Source: Beijerinckiaceae bacterium | GTDB taxonomy: Bacteria; Pseudomonadota; Alphaproteobacteria; Rhizobiales; Beijerinckiaceae | Length of the DNA stretch: 64,000 bases | Assembly (NCBI GenBank): GCA_019745195.1 | Contig: JAIETL010000012.1 | Coordinates: 62,001 to 126,000, forward strand | Direction of reading: 5' to 3' | Part shown: positions 28,253-36,765 of the stretch, in pieces | Layout: every line of letters begins with the position of its first letter | Position numbering within the stretch: the first letter of the stretch is position 1 | Notes under the pieces: model-generated | What the model was told of the DNA's origin: nothing | What the model saw: only the letters and a program-made list of their open reading frames with translations | The model's database searches: none | Translations under genes and position numbers: made by a program

Positions 28253-28924
28253 ATGTACGATCGTCGCCCGCCTTCCTCCGCCCAGCCTTTCGTCACGCAC
28301 GAAAATATCGAAGCCAAGGTCAAATGGTTCGACCCCGAGAAGGGGTTCGGTTTCGCCTCGCCAGCCGACGGCTCGGGCGATGTCTTCCTGCACATCTCCG
28401 CGCTCGGCCCGCTCGACCAGCAGGCTCTCCAGCCCGGCGCGACCATCATCGCCGATCTCGGCGAGGGCCGGCGCGGCCTGCAGGTCGTCACGGTCCACGA
28501 GATCGACGCCTCGACCGCGCAGGCGCCCGCGCCGCGCGGCGACCGCGCGCCGCGCCCGTTCTCGCCCCGTCCGCCGCGCGATGATTTCGGCGGCGGCGGA
28601 TATGGCGGCGATCGCGGCTATGGCGGCGGCGACCGGGGCGGTTATGGCGGTGGCGGCGGCTACGATCGCGGTGAGCGCGGCGGCGGATTTTCCAGCCGCG
28701 ACAGCGGGCCGATGGACGGCCCCTATGACGGCGCGGTCAAGTTCTTCAATTCCGAGCGCGGCTTCGGCTTCATCGCGCCCGACAAGGGCGGGCCGGACGT
28801 GTTCCTGCACGTCTCCTCGCTGAGCCGCTCCGGCCTGCAGCCGCCGATGGACGGTCAGCGGGTGCGCTTCTCGATCCGCGCCGGCAAGAAGGGCCCCGAG
28901 GCGGCCGATGTCAGCTATGTCTGA
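28253..28924 (+). CDS. Double cold-shock-domain protein with glycine-rich linker
   Basis: A 223-residue protein with two cold-shock domains: residues about 20-85 (VKWFDPEKGFGFASP then DVFLHIS) and about 158-223 (VKFFNSERGFGFIAPDKGGPDVFLHVS). Both keep RNP1- and RNP2-like motifs. They are joined by a linker rich in Gly, Tyr, Arg and Asp, of the type seen in RNA-binding and phase-separating proteins. It probably binds single-stranded RNA or DNA as a chaperone. Two-domain CSPs are typical of Alphaproteobacteria. A strong terminator follows 30 nt after the stop. Confidence 0.92.
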   Translation: MYDRRPPSSAQPFVTHENIEAKVKWFDPEKGFGFASPADGSGDVFLHISALGPLDQQALQPGATIIADLGEGRRGLQVVTVHEIDASTAQAPAPRGDRAPRPFSPRPPRDDFGGGGYGGDRGYGGGDRGGYGGGGGYDRGERGGGFSSRDSGPMDGPYDGAVKFFNSERGFGFIAPDKGGPDVFLHVSSLSRSGLQPPMDGQRVRFSIRAGKKGPEAADVSYV

Positions 28925-28953
28925 GACCGACGCTCGGGGCTGAGGGTATCATC

Positions 28954-28979
28954 AGACCCGCCATTCTGGCGGGTCTTTT
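28954..28979 (+). terminator. Rho-independent terminator of the cold-shock gene
   Basis: A perfect stem (agacccgcca / tggcgggtct) with a short loop is followed by TTTTC on the plus strand. Confidence 0.85.
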
Positions 28980-29014
28980 CGTCTGCGGGTCGTTCACCCG
29001 TGACAAACCGATCC

Positions 29015-29092
29015 CGTCATTGCGAGCGCAGCGAAGCAATCCAGCGTCTCGCTCTACGCCTCCTGGATTGCTTCGCCGCGCTCGCAATGACG
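29015..29092. repeat. 78-bp palindromic repeat, copy 1 (30-18-30)
   Basis: Two 30-bp imperfect complementary arms (beginning cgtcattgcgagcgcagcga and ending cgctcgcaatgacg) flank an 18-nt centre. It has the same length and architecture as the copy at 51363-51440. Its minus strand carries the last codons and stop of the MOSC gene. Confidence 0.9.
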
Positions 29093-29646
29093 GCGAGGGC
29101 CGCGTCAGACGCGCTCCAGCATCGGTGCGGCTGTGCCGGCAGCGTCACGCCGATGGCGTCGCCCGGCCGCACCGGACCGCCTTCCAGCACGATCGCCATC
29201 ACGCCGGCCTTGCGGACGAGCCTGCCGTCCGCAGCGCGCCCGAGCACGGCGGCGAGCAGGCCCGGCCGGAAATCCTCGATCTGGTGGCAGGGGTTGCGCA
29301 GGCCGGTGACCTCGACCAGCGCCTCGTCGCCGAGACGAAGCCGCGCGCCCGTCGGCAGGGCCAGAAGGTCGATGCCTCGCGTCAGGACGTTCTCGCCCAT
29401 TTCGCCGGGACCGATCGCGATGCCGCCGGCGGCGAGTTCCCCGAACAGCTCCGACTGGAGCAGATGGACCTGCCGCAGATTGGCTTGCGTCGGGTCGACT
29501 TTGACGCGCGAGCGGTGCTTCACGGTCTCGCCGCAATGGGCGTCGCCTTCGACGCCGAGGCCCGCCAGAAGGCGGATCTCCGCACAGACGGGCTTGCTGA
29601 AGCCATGGCTGGCGGCGCGGCTCACCGAAACAATCTGTGCCGTCAT
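29017..29646 (-). CDS. MOSC-domain protein, probably with a repeat-derived frameshifted C-terminus
   Basis: A 209-residue protein with the MOSC fold: GVEGDAHCGETVKHRS near residues 27-42, GENVLTRGIDLL, and GLRNPCHQIEDF with the conserved Cys that in MOSC proteins may bind molybdopterin or sulphur. MOSC proteins handle molybdenum cofactor sulphur or reduce N-hydroxylated substrates. After LPAQPHR the frame leaves the family and runs as CWSASDAALAV then IASAAKQS...WIASLRSQ, the translation of the adjacent palindromic repeat. A one-base shift would give LPAQPHR-MLERV-stop (stop at 29105-29107), which resembles usual MOSC endings. This suggests a one-base deletion or a sequencing error. The ATG at 29646 begins the conserved part. 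Confidence 0.75.
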   Translation of the reverse strand: MTAQIVSVSRAASHGFSKPVCAEIRLLAGLGVEGDAHCGETVKHRSRVKVDPTQANLRQVHLLQSELFGELAAGGIAIGPGEMGENVLTRGIDLLALPTGARLRLGDEALVEVTGLRNPCHQIEDFRPGLLAAVLGRAADGRLVRKAGVMAIVLEGGPVRPGDAIGVTLPAQPHRCWSASDAALAVIASAAKQSRRRRARRWIASLRSQ

Positions 29647-29712
29647 GAATCGATCCCGCACCCGCCCGCCATGAGCGGCTTCTGCCATGAGAGGGCCGTT
29701 CTGGCGAGCCGT

Positions 29713-29904
29713 CTATTTGGTCAGGATCAGCCGCTCGCGCGCGGTGATGCGCAGCCGGTAGGCCTCGCCCAGATGCATAAGCACGATCTCGCGGCCCTCG
29801 CCGAGCAGTTGCCGGACATCGACGACCGGGATCTCCGGCTGGGCGGATGGCGCAGCCGTCCTTGCGGCGGGGTCTGGGGGCGTTGCGGAATTCATGGACG
29901 ACAA
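29713..29904 (-). CDS. hemP: Hemin uptake protein HemP
   Basis: A 63-residue protein with the HemP core in its C-terminal half (VVDVRQLLGEGREIVLMHLGEAYRLRITARERLILTK), reaching the last residue as in the family. HemP is a small protein needed for, or activating, haem uptake genes in several proteobacteria. A Pro/Ala-rich N-terminal tail precedes it; Met1 or Met4 could be the start. It lies next to bfr, bfd and irr, which fits iron and haem control, although no matching iron palindrome was seen before this gene. Confidence 0.85.
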   Translation of the reverse strand: MSSMNSATPPDPAARTAAPSAQPEIPVVDVRQLLGEGREIVLMHLGEAYRLRITARERLILTK

Positions 29905-30262
29905 ACCTGGCGGCGATGCCTGAACGGCGATGTCAGCGTGAGCGCCGGTTTCTCGAGGTTGGAAGTTTGGAATAAAACCAAATCAAAACAGCCACTTGAC
30001 CAGCATACGACATAACGCCGGCAAGGTGGGGCCGTCAATTGCGGAGAGCTGGCGAAGGGCGCGCACGTCCAACTCCACGGCCCTCATCCTGAGGAGCGGC
30101 TTTCAGGCCGCGTCTCGAAGGGTGTCCCAGTTCGCTCCGGAGCCCTCTGGAGCATCCTTCGAGACGCCGCTATGCGGCTCCTCAGGATGAGAGCGAAGGA
30201 AAACGAAATCGCCGGACCTTTTCGGGTCCGGCGTCGAAAACGCAGACGATGCGGACGCGGGC
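29905..30262. other. 358-bp intergenic region between hemP and bfr
   Basis: Apart from the inverted-repeat element at 30083-30191, this contains an AT-rich patch (29968-29996) just upstream of hemP, which is its likely promoter area. No TTAG/CTAA operator like those of bfr and irr was recognised. No coding sequence is supported. Confidence 0.5.
30083..30191. repeat. Palindromic intergenic element (ctcatcctgag termini)
   Basis: The outer arms ctcatcctgag and ctcaggatgag and the inner arms gcgtctcgaagg and ccttcgagacgc fold into a long hairpin of about 109 bp. Elements with these termini are common intergenic repeats in Rhizobiales genomes. It lies just downstream of bfr and may also stop its transcript. 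Confidence 0.75.
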
Positions 30263-30748
30263 TCAGTGGCCTTCGTCGAGATGGCCGACATGCTTCTGGG
30301 TGTAGAGTTCGAGACCGATCCGGCCGATCAGCTCGAGCTGCGTCTCGAGGAAGTCGATATGGCCTTCCTCGTCCTTCATCAGGGCGCGGAACAGCTCCTC
30401 GGAGGGGTAGTCCATCACTTCACGGCAATAGGTCGCCGCTTCCTGATAGAGCGCGCGCGCCTCGATCTCGGCCTTGAGATCGCATTCGATGACTTCCTTG
30501 ACGTTCTCGCCGATGCGCAGCGCGTCGAGCGTCTGCATGTTCGGGAAGCCTTCGAGGAACAGGATGCGGTCGGTGAAGCGGTCGGCATGGACCATCTCCT
30601 CGATCGATTCCTTGCGCCAGGTCTTGGCCATCTCCTTGAGACCCCAATTGTCGAGGATCCGGTAATGGAGCCAGTACTGGCTGATCGCGGTCAGCTCCGA
30701 GCGAAGCCCCCGGTTGAGATATTCGATGACCTTCTTGTCACCCTTCAT
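30263..30748 (-). CDS. bfr: Bacterioferritin
   Basis: A 161-residue haem-containing ferritin that oxidises and stores iron in a 24-mer shell. All ferroxidase ligands sit at canonical numbering: E18, E51, H54, E94, E127 and H130, and the haem-ligand methionine is M52 (EEMVHADRF). It lies downstream of bfd, whose ferredoxin product reduces stored iron through the Bfr haem. A strong TTAG/CTAA palindrome begins 20 nt upstream of the ATG, so iron-responsive control by Irr is likely. Confidence 0.97.
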   Translation of the reverse strand: MKGDKKVIEYLNRGLRSELTAISQYWLHYRILDNWGLKEMAKTWRKESIEEMVHADRFTDRILFLEGFPNMQTLDALRIGENVKEVIECDLKAEIEARALYQEAATYCREVMDYPSEELFRALMKDEEGHIDFLETQLELIGRIGLELYTQKHVGHLDEGH

Positions 30749-30767
30749 GGCGGCTCTCCTCGCGGCT

Positions 30768-30792
30768 CTACATTAGAATGATCCTAATGTAG
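30768..30792. promoter_or_regulatory. Iron-control palindrome upstream of bfr (Irr/ICE-type)
   Basis: Perfect 9-bp arms ctacattag / ctaatgtag surround the 7-nt spacer aatgatc. The core TTAGAAT-N-ATCCTAA fits the Irr iron-control element (consensus-like TTAGAA/TTCTAA). It lies 20-44 nt before the bfr start. It shares its arm core and spacer length with the palindrome before irr. Confidence 0.75.
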
Positions 30793-30862
30793 GGCGAGGC
30801 GCGGCGGAAGGAAAGGACGAAATGCGCCTCGGCTGCGGTTTTTGCTGGCGAAGCCGAAAGGG

Positions 30863-31162
30863 TCAGGCGGCGACGCGGCCGCCAGCGATCTCGACGCCGT
30901 CCATCATCTGGCCCAGTTGAGCATGGACCTGGACATGGACCGCGCATTCGATGTCGCGGCTGGCGCAGGGGCCGCACTGGCTGGCGCAGGCGGCGCGCGC
31001 CTCGGCCAGGATCGAGCGCACGGCGCGGGCGCAGCGGCCGCAATCGGGGCTGCAGCCGAGGCAGTCATAGGCTTCGCCCGCCGTCGCCGGGCCGCTGCCG
31101 TCGGGGCCGATCATGCCCTTGATCTGGCGGCAGGAGATGAAGTTGCAGGAGCAGACGATCAC
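30863..31162 (-). CDS. bfd: Bacterioferritin-associated ferredoxin
   Basis: A 99-residue 2Fe-2S protein of the Bfd family. Cluster ligands are visible as C4 and C6 (VCSCN) and the later pair in DCLGCSPDCGRC. A C-terminal extension has further Cys (CASQCGPCASRDIEC) and is longer than the 64-residue E. coli Bfd. Its role is to deliver electrons to bacterioferritin haem for iron release. Its ATG overlaps the irr stop by 4 nt, so it is co-translated with the regulator. Confidence 0.9.
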   Translation of the reverse strand: MIVCSCNFISCRQIKGMIGPDGSGPATAGEAYDCLGCSPDCGRCARAVRSILAEARAACASQCGPCASRDIECAVHVQVHAQLGQMMDGVEIAGGRVAA

Positions 31163-31710
31163 GAATGCCGGCTCCCGGCCACGCGCATCTGCGTCTCTTC
31201 GCCGTCAGCGCGGCGCAGGCGGACGATGACCTCGACCGAGGAGATCTCCATGCCCTCGGGCGCATCCGGCAGGCCCGCGACCTGGATGGTCGAGCCGGGA
31301 ATATCGACGACCGTCTCGTCCTCCTCGTTGTAGAAGTGGTGGTGCTCGGAGACGTTGGTGTCGAAGAAGGTCTTCGGGCCAGAAACCGAAACCTGCCGCA
31401 GCAGCCCGGCTTCCGAGAACTGGCGGAGCGTGTTGTAGACGGTGGCGAGAGAGAGGGGCTCGCGGGCGCGGATCGCCTCCTCGTAGAGCATCTCGGCCGA
31501 GACGTGACGGTCGCCCTTGGCGAAGAGCAGCCAGCCCAGCGCCATGCGCTGGCGGGTCGGACGAAGGCCGGCGGTGCGCAGCCGCGTCTTGACCGCGCTG
31601 ATCGGGCAGGAGGCCGGGGTTTTCTGCGGCCACGGAATGTGATCGGGCTGGAGGCGGGGCTGAACCGCATCCGTCACGGGCAGTGTGGCCTTGAGGGGTG
31701 AGCCGCTCAT
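31159..31710 (-). CDS. irr: Iron response regulator Irr (Fur family)
   Basis: A 183-residue Fur-family protein: winged helix (about 45-105, with LSLATVYNTLRQF as recognition helix) and a C-terminal dimer domain containing SEHHHFYNEED; H123-H125 are the haem/metal histidines typical of Irr rather than Fur. A Cys-Pro pair (C35-P36) near the N-terminus could act as a haem regulatory motif. Irr represses haem synthesis and iron storage genes when iron is low and is inactivated by haem. A palindrome of the Irr type lies 40 nt upstream, suggesting autoregulation. It is followed directly by bfd. Confidence 0.92.
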   Translation of the reverse strand: MSGSPLKATLPVTDAVQPRLQPDHIPWPQKTPASCPISAVKTRLRTAGLRPTRQRMALGWLLFAKGDRHVSAEMLYEEAIRAREPLSLATVYNTLRQFSEAGLLRQVSVSGPKTFFDTNVSEHHHFYNEEDETVVDIPGSTIQVAGLPDAPEGMEISSVEVIVRLRRADGEETQMRVAGSRHS

Positions 31711-31749
31711 CGCAAACGCCTTCCGACAATGCCGGATGTCCGGCCCCGC

Positions 31750-31770
31750 AGTTTAGAAAACATCTAAACT
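31750..31770. promoter_or_regulatory. Iron-control palindrome upstream of irr
   Basis: Perfect 7-bp arms agtttag / ctaaact flank the 7-nt spacer aaaacat, 40-60 nt upstream of the irr start. The core TTAGAA-N5-CTAA is shared with the bfr element, so both are likely bound by the same regulator. Confidence 0.75.
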
Positions 31771-31865
31771 ACTGATATTGTTATTATATTTGTCGGATCG
31801 CGCTGGCGATGTCAATCAGTAGGGGTGCGGCAATGCGCATCAGAGGGCGCAGGCCACGCATGCGC

Positions 31866-33458
31866 TCAGTGCCGGAAATGGCGGTGTCCGGTGAAAACCA
31901 TGGCGAGGCCGGCCTCGTCGGCAGCCCTGATGACCTCGTCGTCGCGCATCGAGCCGCCGGGCTGGATCACCGCCGTCGCGCCCGCCTCGGCTGCCGCCAG
32001 CAGGCCGTCGGCGAAGGGGAAGAACGCGTCCGACGCGACGACAGAGCCCCTGGCGAGGCTTTCGGGTGCGCCGGCAGCCTTGGCGGCCTCGGCCGCTTTC
32101 CAGGCGGCGATGCGCGAGGAATCGACCCGGCTCATCTGGCCCGCTCCGATGCCGACCGTCGCGCCGGCCTTTGCGTAGACGATCGCGTTCGACTTGACGT
32201 GCTTGGCGATGCGAAAGGCGAAGCGCAGATCGGAAAGTTCGGCCTCGCTCGGCTGGCGGCGTGTGACGACCTTCAGTGCCATGTCGTCGACGACGGCGTT
32301 GTCGCGGGCCTGCGCAAGGAAACCGCCCGAGACGGTGCGCAGCGACAGGCCGCCGGCGCGGACGTCCGGCAGTCCGCCGGTCAGCAGCAGGCGCAGGTTC
32401 TTCTTGGCCGCGATCAGCGCGATCGCCTCCTCGTCGGCGTCGGGCGCGATGATGACCTCGGTGAAGATCTCGACGATCTTCCTCGCCGCCGCTGCATCGA
32501 GCGTCCGGTTCACCGCGACAATGCCGCCGAAGGCCGAGACCGGGTCGCAGGCGAGCGCGCGCTCATAGGCCGCGCCGAGATCGGCGCCTGTGGCGACGCC
32601 GCAGGGGTTGGCGTGCTTGACGATGACGCAGGCGGCGCTCGCGGCAGGATCGAACTCTGCGACGCATTCGAAGGCGGCGTCGGTATCGTTGATGTTGTTG
32701 TAGGAGAGCTGCTTGCCCTGCACCTGCCGCGCGGTCGAGACGCCCGGCCGCTGCTCTGGCGTGCGGTAGAACGCCGCCCATTGATGCGGGTTCTCGCCAT
32801 AGCGCAGGGGCTCCGCCAGCGCGCCGCCGAGCGCCCGGTAGGACGGCGAGGTTTCGCCCAGTTCGTTCGCGAACCAGTTCGAAATCGCGGCGTCATAGGC
32901 CGCCGTGCGGGCATAGGCCTTCTGCGCGAGCTTTTTCCGGAGCGTCAGCGTGGTTGCGCCCTTCTGGGCGTTCAGATCGGCGAGCACGGCGGCGTAGTCG
33001 GCTGCGTCGACCACGACCGCGACGTCGTTGTGGTTCTTGGCGGCGGCGCGGATCATCGCCGGACCGCCGATGTCGATGTTCTCGATGCAGTCGTCATAGG
33101 CCTTTCCGGCCGCGACCGTCGCCTCGAACGGGTAGAGGTTGACCACGAGCAGATCGATCGGCGCGATGCCGTGGCCGATCATCGAGGCCTGATGCTCGGG
33201 GTGGGAGCGGATCGCCAGCAGGCCGCCATGGACCTTGGGATGCAGCGTCTTGACGCGCCCGTCCATCATCTCGGGGAAGCCGGTCAGGTCGGAGACGTCG
33301 GTGACCGGCAGCCCCGCCTCGGAGATCGCCTTGGAGGTTCCGCCGGTCGAGACCAGCGCGATGCCAAGCTGGTGCAAGGCGCGGGCGAAATCGACGAGCC
33401 CGGTCTTGTCCGAGACGGAAAGGAGGGCGCGTTCGACGCGGCGAAGCTCTGTCGGCAT
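31866..33458 (-). CDS. purH: Bifunctional AICAR formyltransferase / IMP cyclohydrolase
   Basis: A 530-residue enzyme of the last two steps of de novo IMP synthesis. The N-terminal IMP cyclohydrolase part shows [18 protein letters not shown] and [16 protein letters not shown]; the transformylase part holds the Lys-His pair in [12 protein letters not shown]. The C-terminus GHRHFRH is the usual PurH end. The length is normal. It follows the heparinase-like gene by 90 nt on the same strand and ends just beyond the irr promoter region. Confidence 0.97.
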   Translation of the reverse strand: MPTELRRVERALLSVSDKTGLVDFARALHQLGIALVSTGGTSKAISEAGLPVTDVSDLTGFPEMMDGRVKTLHPKVHGGLLAIRSHPEHQASMIGHGIAPIDLLVVNLYPFEATVAAGKAYDDCIENIDIGGPAMIRAAAKNHNDVAVVVDAADYAAVLADLNAQKGATTLTLRKKLAQKAYARTAAYDAAISNWFANELGETSPSYRALGGALAEPLRYGENPHQWAAFYRTPEQRPGVSTARQVQGKQLSYNNINDTDAAFECVAEFDPAASAACVIVKHANPCGVATGADLGAAYERALACDPVSAFGGIVAVNRTLDAAAARKIVEIFTEVIIAPDADEEAIALIAAKKNLRLLLTGGLPDVRAGGLSLRTVSGGFLAQARDNAVVDDMALKVVTRRQPSEAELSDLRFAFRIAKHVKSNAIVYAKAGATVGIGAGQMSRVDSSRIAAWKAAEAAKAAGAPESLARGSVVASDAFFPFADGLLAAAEAGATAVIQPGGSMRDDEVIRAADEAGLAMVFTGHRHFRH

Positions 33459-33548
33459 CGGGTCAGGTCCGGGGCTCGGGGCGGAGATGTGCTGGCGCGC
33501 GAGCTATCATGCTGCGCTGCATAAGCAAAGCGCCGGACCGCGATGCGG

Positions 33549-35294
33549 TCAGGCGTCGGGCGGGCGCATGTCGGCCGGTTCCGGCACGAGCGGGTGCGCC
33601 GAGAACAGGCCCTCGACCCGCGCGAAGCGCCAGGCGATCTGCGGCGTCGCCACCGCATCGAAGGCGACGACGAGCTGGTCGCTGCGGCGGCGGCTGTCGG
33701 CGGCGGCAAGGAAGATGCTCTCCTCGATCGCGACGGGCAGGCCGCCTGCCGCGAAGCTCCAGACCTCGCCGGAGGCGAGCGTCAGCAGCGCCCCTGTGCC
33801 ATCGCTCGTCAGGCTCGCCTTGACGGCGGGATGCAGATGGAAGCGCGCCGAAGCGGGCAATGTCTCATGCGTCGTCGACAGCGTGAACTCGTCCTCGCCG
33901 TCGAGGCTCGCCCCGTCGCGCGTCAGCAGCAGGCGACGCGTATGGACGGCCCCCAGCCTGCGCTTGTAGCCGTCATGGCTGGCGACCCATTCCTGACCGT
34001 CGGTCGCCTCCTGCCGCGCAACGCGGACATCGCCTGGACCCGCGACGATGCGCCGTTCGCCCAGCACCAGCCCGAAATCGGCGCTGGACCGCTCGTCGAG
34101 CTCGACGGTGGAATGCGCTGCCGTGCTGCGCGCCGCCAGCCTGAGTTCGGCCGAACCGTAGCGGCTTGCGCCGCAATTGACGACAATGCGGTCCGGCCCG
34201 CTGGAGAGCTCGAAGGCGAGGCAGCCGGCATGGGCCTCGATCGAATGCGCGCCTCGGGGCGCGGCCCCGGCATCGACCACGACGATGGCGCGCCCGCCGG
34301 TCAGGCGGCTGTAGCCGGAATAGGCGGCGTGCTCGATCGGCCTCGCGCGGGCGTCATCATAGGCCGCCAGCGTCGCCATCAGGTCCGGCGGCGTCGTGCC
34401 CATGCCGTTGAACAAGGCGAGCGACCCGTCGCCGTGCCTGAACAGCCGCAAATGCGGCATCATCCGCTCGATCGCCATGATCACGCCGCGCGGCGGCTCC
34501 ATGCCGCGCGCCGCGAATGTTTCGCGCAGCGGCAGGAGATCGAGCAGCAATTCGATCAGCAGGCGCGGATTGCGGGTGAGATGGCCGCCATCGGGCAGGA
34601 TCTGGTGGTCGAGCTCGTCCGACAGCGCCATTTCGAAGCGCCGCAGCCTGCGGTCCTGCTTGTCGAGGCTGATCGCCGCGAGCGTGACGGCGATCAGAAC
34701 CTGCAGCTTCGCCACGCCCTCGACCGCCCCCGACAGGGCGAGCGTCAGCTTCTGCGTCAGGCGCGAGACATGGCCGACGAAGCGCTCGTAGAAGACGTGA
34801 TCGGCGCCCTCCAGCAGCAGCGGCGAATGCGACAGGAAGGCGATCAGCCGCCGGGCGGCGACCGCCGGCCTGCGCGCGATCTCGCTCCGGTCGCGCCGCT
34901 TCTGGATGAAGTCGCCGACCAGCGCGCGGGCGTTGGCGCGGGCGATCGCCGTGTCGGCCGCGCGCATATGGCGCAGCCAGCCGAAGCCGTGCAGCGCCTC
35001 GGCCCAGGCCTCGCTCGGAGGAGTGCTGTCGAAGGGCGAATCGCCATGGCTGCGCAAGGTGCGCCCGGCAAAGGCGAAATAGCCGGAATAGATGTCGCTG
35101 GCGGTGGTCGGGTCTGCGGTGCGCAGATCGTGGGGGGCGAACAGCAGCCGCGAGGCCGTCGCCTTGCCGAAGGGCCACAGGCGATGGGCCGCGCCGACGA
35201 ACTGGCCGCGCGTGCGTCGCGCCGCCCGTCCGATCGCTGCGCCGGCAAGCCCCCTTCGCTCAGACCAGCCGCTCAATGCTCCCGAAAGCCCCAT
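33549..35294 (-). CDS. Heparinase II/III-family protein
   Basis: A 581-residue protein with an N-terminal alpha-helical toroid (about 60-330) and a C-terminal beta-sandwich (about 340-570; includes HAGCLAFELSSGPDRIVVNCGA), the heparinase II/III layout. In many Rhizobiales such a gene sits between an RsmB-type methyltransferase gene and purH, as here, so it is part of a conserved housekeeping block rather than a polysaccharide-utilisation locus. The natural substrate is unknown; an acidic polysaccharide or cell-wall polymer is likely. No clear signal peptide is seen. Confidence 0.85.
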   Translation of the reverse strand: MGLSGALSGWSERRGLAGAAIGRAARRTRGQFVGAAHRLWPFGKATASRLLFAPHDLRTADPTTASDIYSGYFAFAGRTLRSHGDSPFDSTPPSEAWAEALHGFGWLRHMRAADTAIARANARALVGDFIQKRRDRSEIARRPAVAARRLIAFLSHSPLLLEGADHVFYERFVGHVSRLTQKLTLALSGAVEGVAKLQVLIAVTLAAISLDKQDRRLRRFEMALSDELDHQILPDGGHLTRNPRLLIELLLDLLPLRETFAARGMEPPRGVIMAIERMMPHLRLFRHGDGSLALFNGMGTTPPDLMATLAAYDDARARPIEHAAYSGYSRLTGGRAIVVVDAGAAPRGAHSIEAHAGCLAFELSSGPDRIVVNCGASRYGSAELRLAARSTAAHSTVELDERSSADFGLVLGERRIVAGPGDVRVARQEATDGQEWVASHDGYKRRLGAVHTRRLLLTRDGASLDGEDEFTLSTTHETLPASARFHLHPAVKASLTSDGTGALLTLASGEVWSFAAGGLPVAIEESIFLAAADSRRRSDQLVVAFDAVATPQIAWRFARVEGLFSAHPLVPEPADMRPPDA

Positions 35295-35302
35295 CCCCTA
35301 GC

Positions 35303-35347
35303 GCATGATGCCGAAAAGCGGGAACTGCTTTTTCGACCGCATCATGC
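35303..35347. repeat. Short palindromic element gcatgatg...catcatgc
   Basis: The arms gcatgatg and catcatgc enclose a ccgaaaag-type inner segment (gcatgatgccgaaaagcg at the left end). The same element type, in the opposite orientation, forms part of the repeat at 42703-42751. It lies between the rsmB-type and heparinase-like genes. Confidence 0.7.
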
Positions 35348-35399
35348 CCCGACGCCTACTCTCGCAGGGCTTCCCCGAGCCCTGCGATTCCCCGTCCCG

Positions 35400-36764
35400 T
35401 CATAGCCTGATCATCCGGCAGGCGTAAAACCCCGCCCAGCCGGAAAGGCGGCCTGTGTCCCCCGCCAATTGATGCGGCAAAGTGCGCAGGTCGCCATTGG
35501 CGTCGATCGCGCCGGAGACGCCGCCGATCTCGTCGGGCGTAATCGGCTGGCGGCGGAAATCGGCGTTTTCGGCCAGAAAGGCCGCGATCTGCTCCTCACC
35601 CTCCTGCGGCTCGAGCGAGCAGGTGCAGTAGACCAGCCGGCCGCCGGGCTTCGTCAGGCGGGCGGCGGCCTCGAGCAGGCGGGCCTGAAGCGCCGCGAGC
35701 TTGTCGCGGTCCTCGGGGCTCTTGGTCCAGGCGACGTCGGGGTGGCGGCGGATCGTGCCGGTGGCGCTGCAGGGCGCGTCGAGCAAAACGGCGTCGAACG
35801 GTTCGGCCTGCCAGAGGCTCGCATCCTTGGTGACGATCTCGGCGGTGAGGCTGAGTCTTGTCAGGTTCTCGCGCAGGCGGCGCAGGCGCGGTCCCGAACG
35901 ATCGACGGCGGTGACGCTCGCGCCCATCGCCGCGAGCTGCGCGGTCTTGCCGCCCGGCGCGGCGCAGAGATCGGCGACGCGCTCGCCGGGTTTTGGAGCC
36001 AACAGCAGCGCCGGCAGGGCGGCAGCCGCGTCCTGCACCCACCATGCGCCCTCGTCGAAACCCGGCATCGCGGTCAAGGCGCCGCGCTCGCGCAGGCGCA
36101 CCGAGCCGGTCGGCAGCAGCAAGCCGTCGAGGCGCTCCGCCCATTCGGCGGCGTTCTCCTTCACCGAGAGATCGAGCGGCGGTTCGTCGCGATGGCTTCT
36201 GGCGATGGCGGCGGCGGTTGCCTCGCCGTAAGCCTCGCGCCAGCTCTCGGCGAGCCAGTCGGGCATGTCGAGGAAGAGATCGGCGTCGGCTTCGGCCAGG
36301 ATGGCGTCGCGCTCGCGGGCGAGCCTGCGCAGCAGGGCATTGCCGAGCGCGACATAACGCGAGGAGCGCGGATCCTCGTGCAGATGGCGGATGGCGAGAT
36401 CGACCGCCGCGTGGTCCGGCAGGTCGAGGAACAGGATCTGGGCTGCGGCCGCGACCATGATCGGCTCGAACGGCCCGGAATTGCGCGGGCTGCCGCGCTC
36501 CAGCCTTGCGTTGATCGCATGCTGGATCGTGCCGAGCCGGCGGAAGGCGGTGATGGCGATGGCGCGCGCCAGCCCTGCATCGGCGGCGTCGAGCCCGAAA
36601 TCGGGGCTGATGCGCTCAAAGGTCTCGTCGAGCGCGAGCTTCGCCCGCAGCACCTCGTCGATCAGCGTCGCCGCCAGCCGGCGCGCCGGCAGGCCGGGCA
36701 CGGGCTCCGCCGCATCCGGTTTCGTCCTGGCTGCGCTCTCCCGCGTCTGTTCCGGTCGCGCCAT
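35400..36764 (-). CDS. RsmB-family rRNA (cytosine-5) methyltransferase
   Basis: A 454-residue protein with an N-terminal NusB-like RNA-binding domain (about 30-165) and a C-terminal SAM-dependent methylase. The motifs are VADLCAAPGGKTAQLAAMGA (SAM site), LLDAPCSATGTIRRHPDVAW (motif IV with the release Cys) and LVYCTCSLEPQEGEEQ (catalytic Cys), as in m5C RNA methyltransferases acting on 16S rRNA. Its ATG is one nt after the htpX stop, so the two are co-transcribed. It could be called rsmB, but alphaproteobacterial members are divergent. Confidence 0.92.
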   Translation of the reverse strand: MARPEQTRESAARTKPDAAEPVPGLPARRLAATLIDEVLRAKLALDETFERISPDFGLDAADAGLARAIAITAFRRLGTIQHAINARLERGSPRNSGPFEPIMVAAAAQILFLDLPDHAAVDLAIRHLHEDPRSSRYVALGNALLRRLARERDAILAEADADLFLDMPDWLAESWREAYGEATAAAIARSHRDEPPLDLSVKENAAEWAERLDGLLLPTGSVRLRERGALTAMPGFDEGAWWVQDAAAALPALLLAPKPGERVADLCAAPGGKTAQLAAMGASVTAVDRSGPRLRRLRENLTRLSLTAEIVTKDASLWQAEPFDAVLLDAPCSATGTIRRHPDVAWTKSPEDRDKLAALQARLLEAAARLTKPGGRLVYCTCSLEPQEGEEQIAAFLAENADFRRQPITPDEIGGVSGAIDANGDLRTLPHQLAGDTGRLSGWAGFYACRMIRL

Positions 36765-36765
36765 G

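Noticed and set aside
28590..28690. Repetitive ggcggc/tatggcggc sequence resembling a satellite or CRISPR-like array
   Set aside because: It encodes the Gly/Tyr/Arg linker of the double cold-shock protein and has no repeat-spacer structure. No CRISPR array was seen anywhere in the window.
29933..29998. Possible iron-control box upstream of hemP
   Set aside because: The AT-rich patch contains no TTAG/CTAA inverted repeat comparable with the bfr and irr sites.
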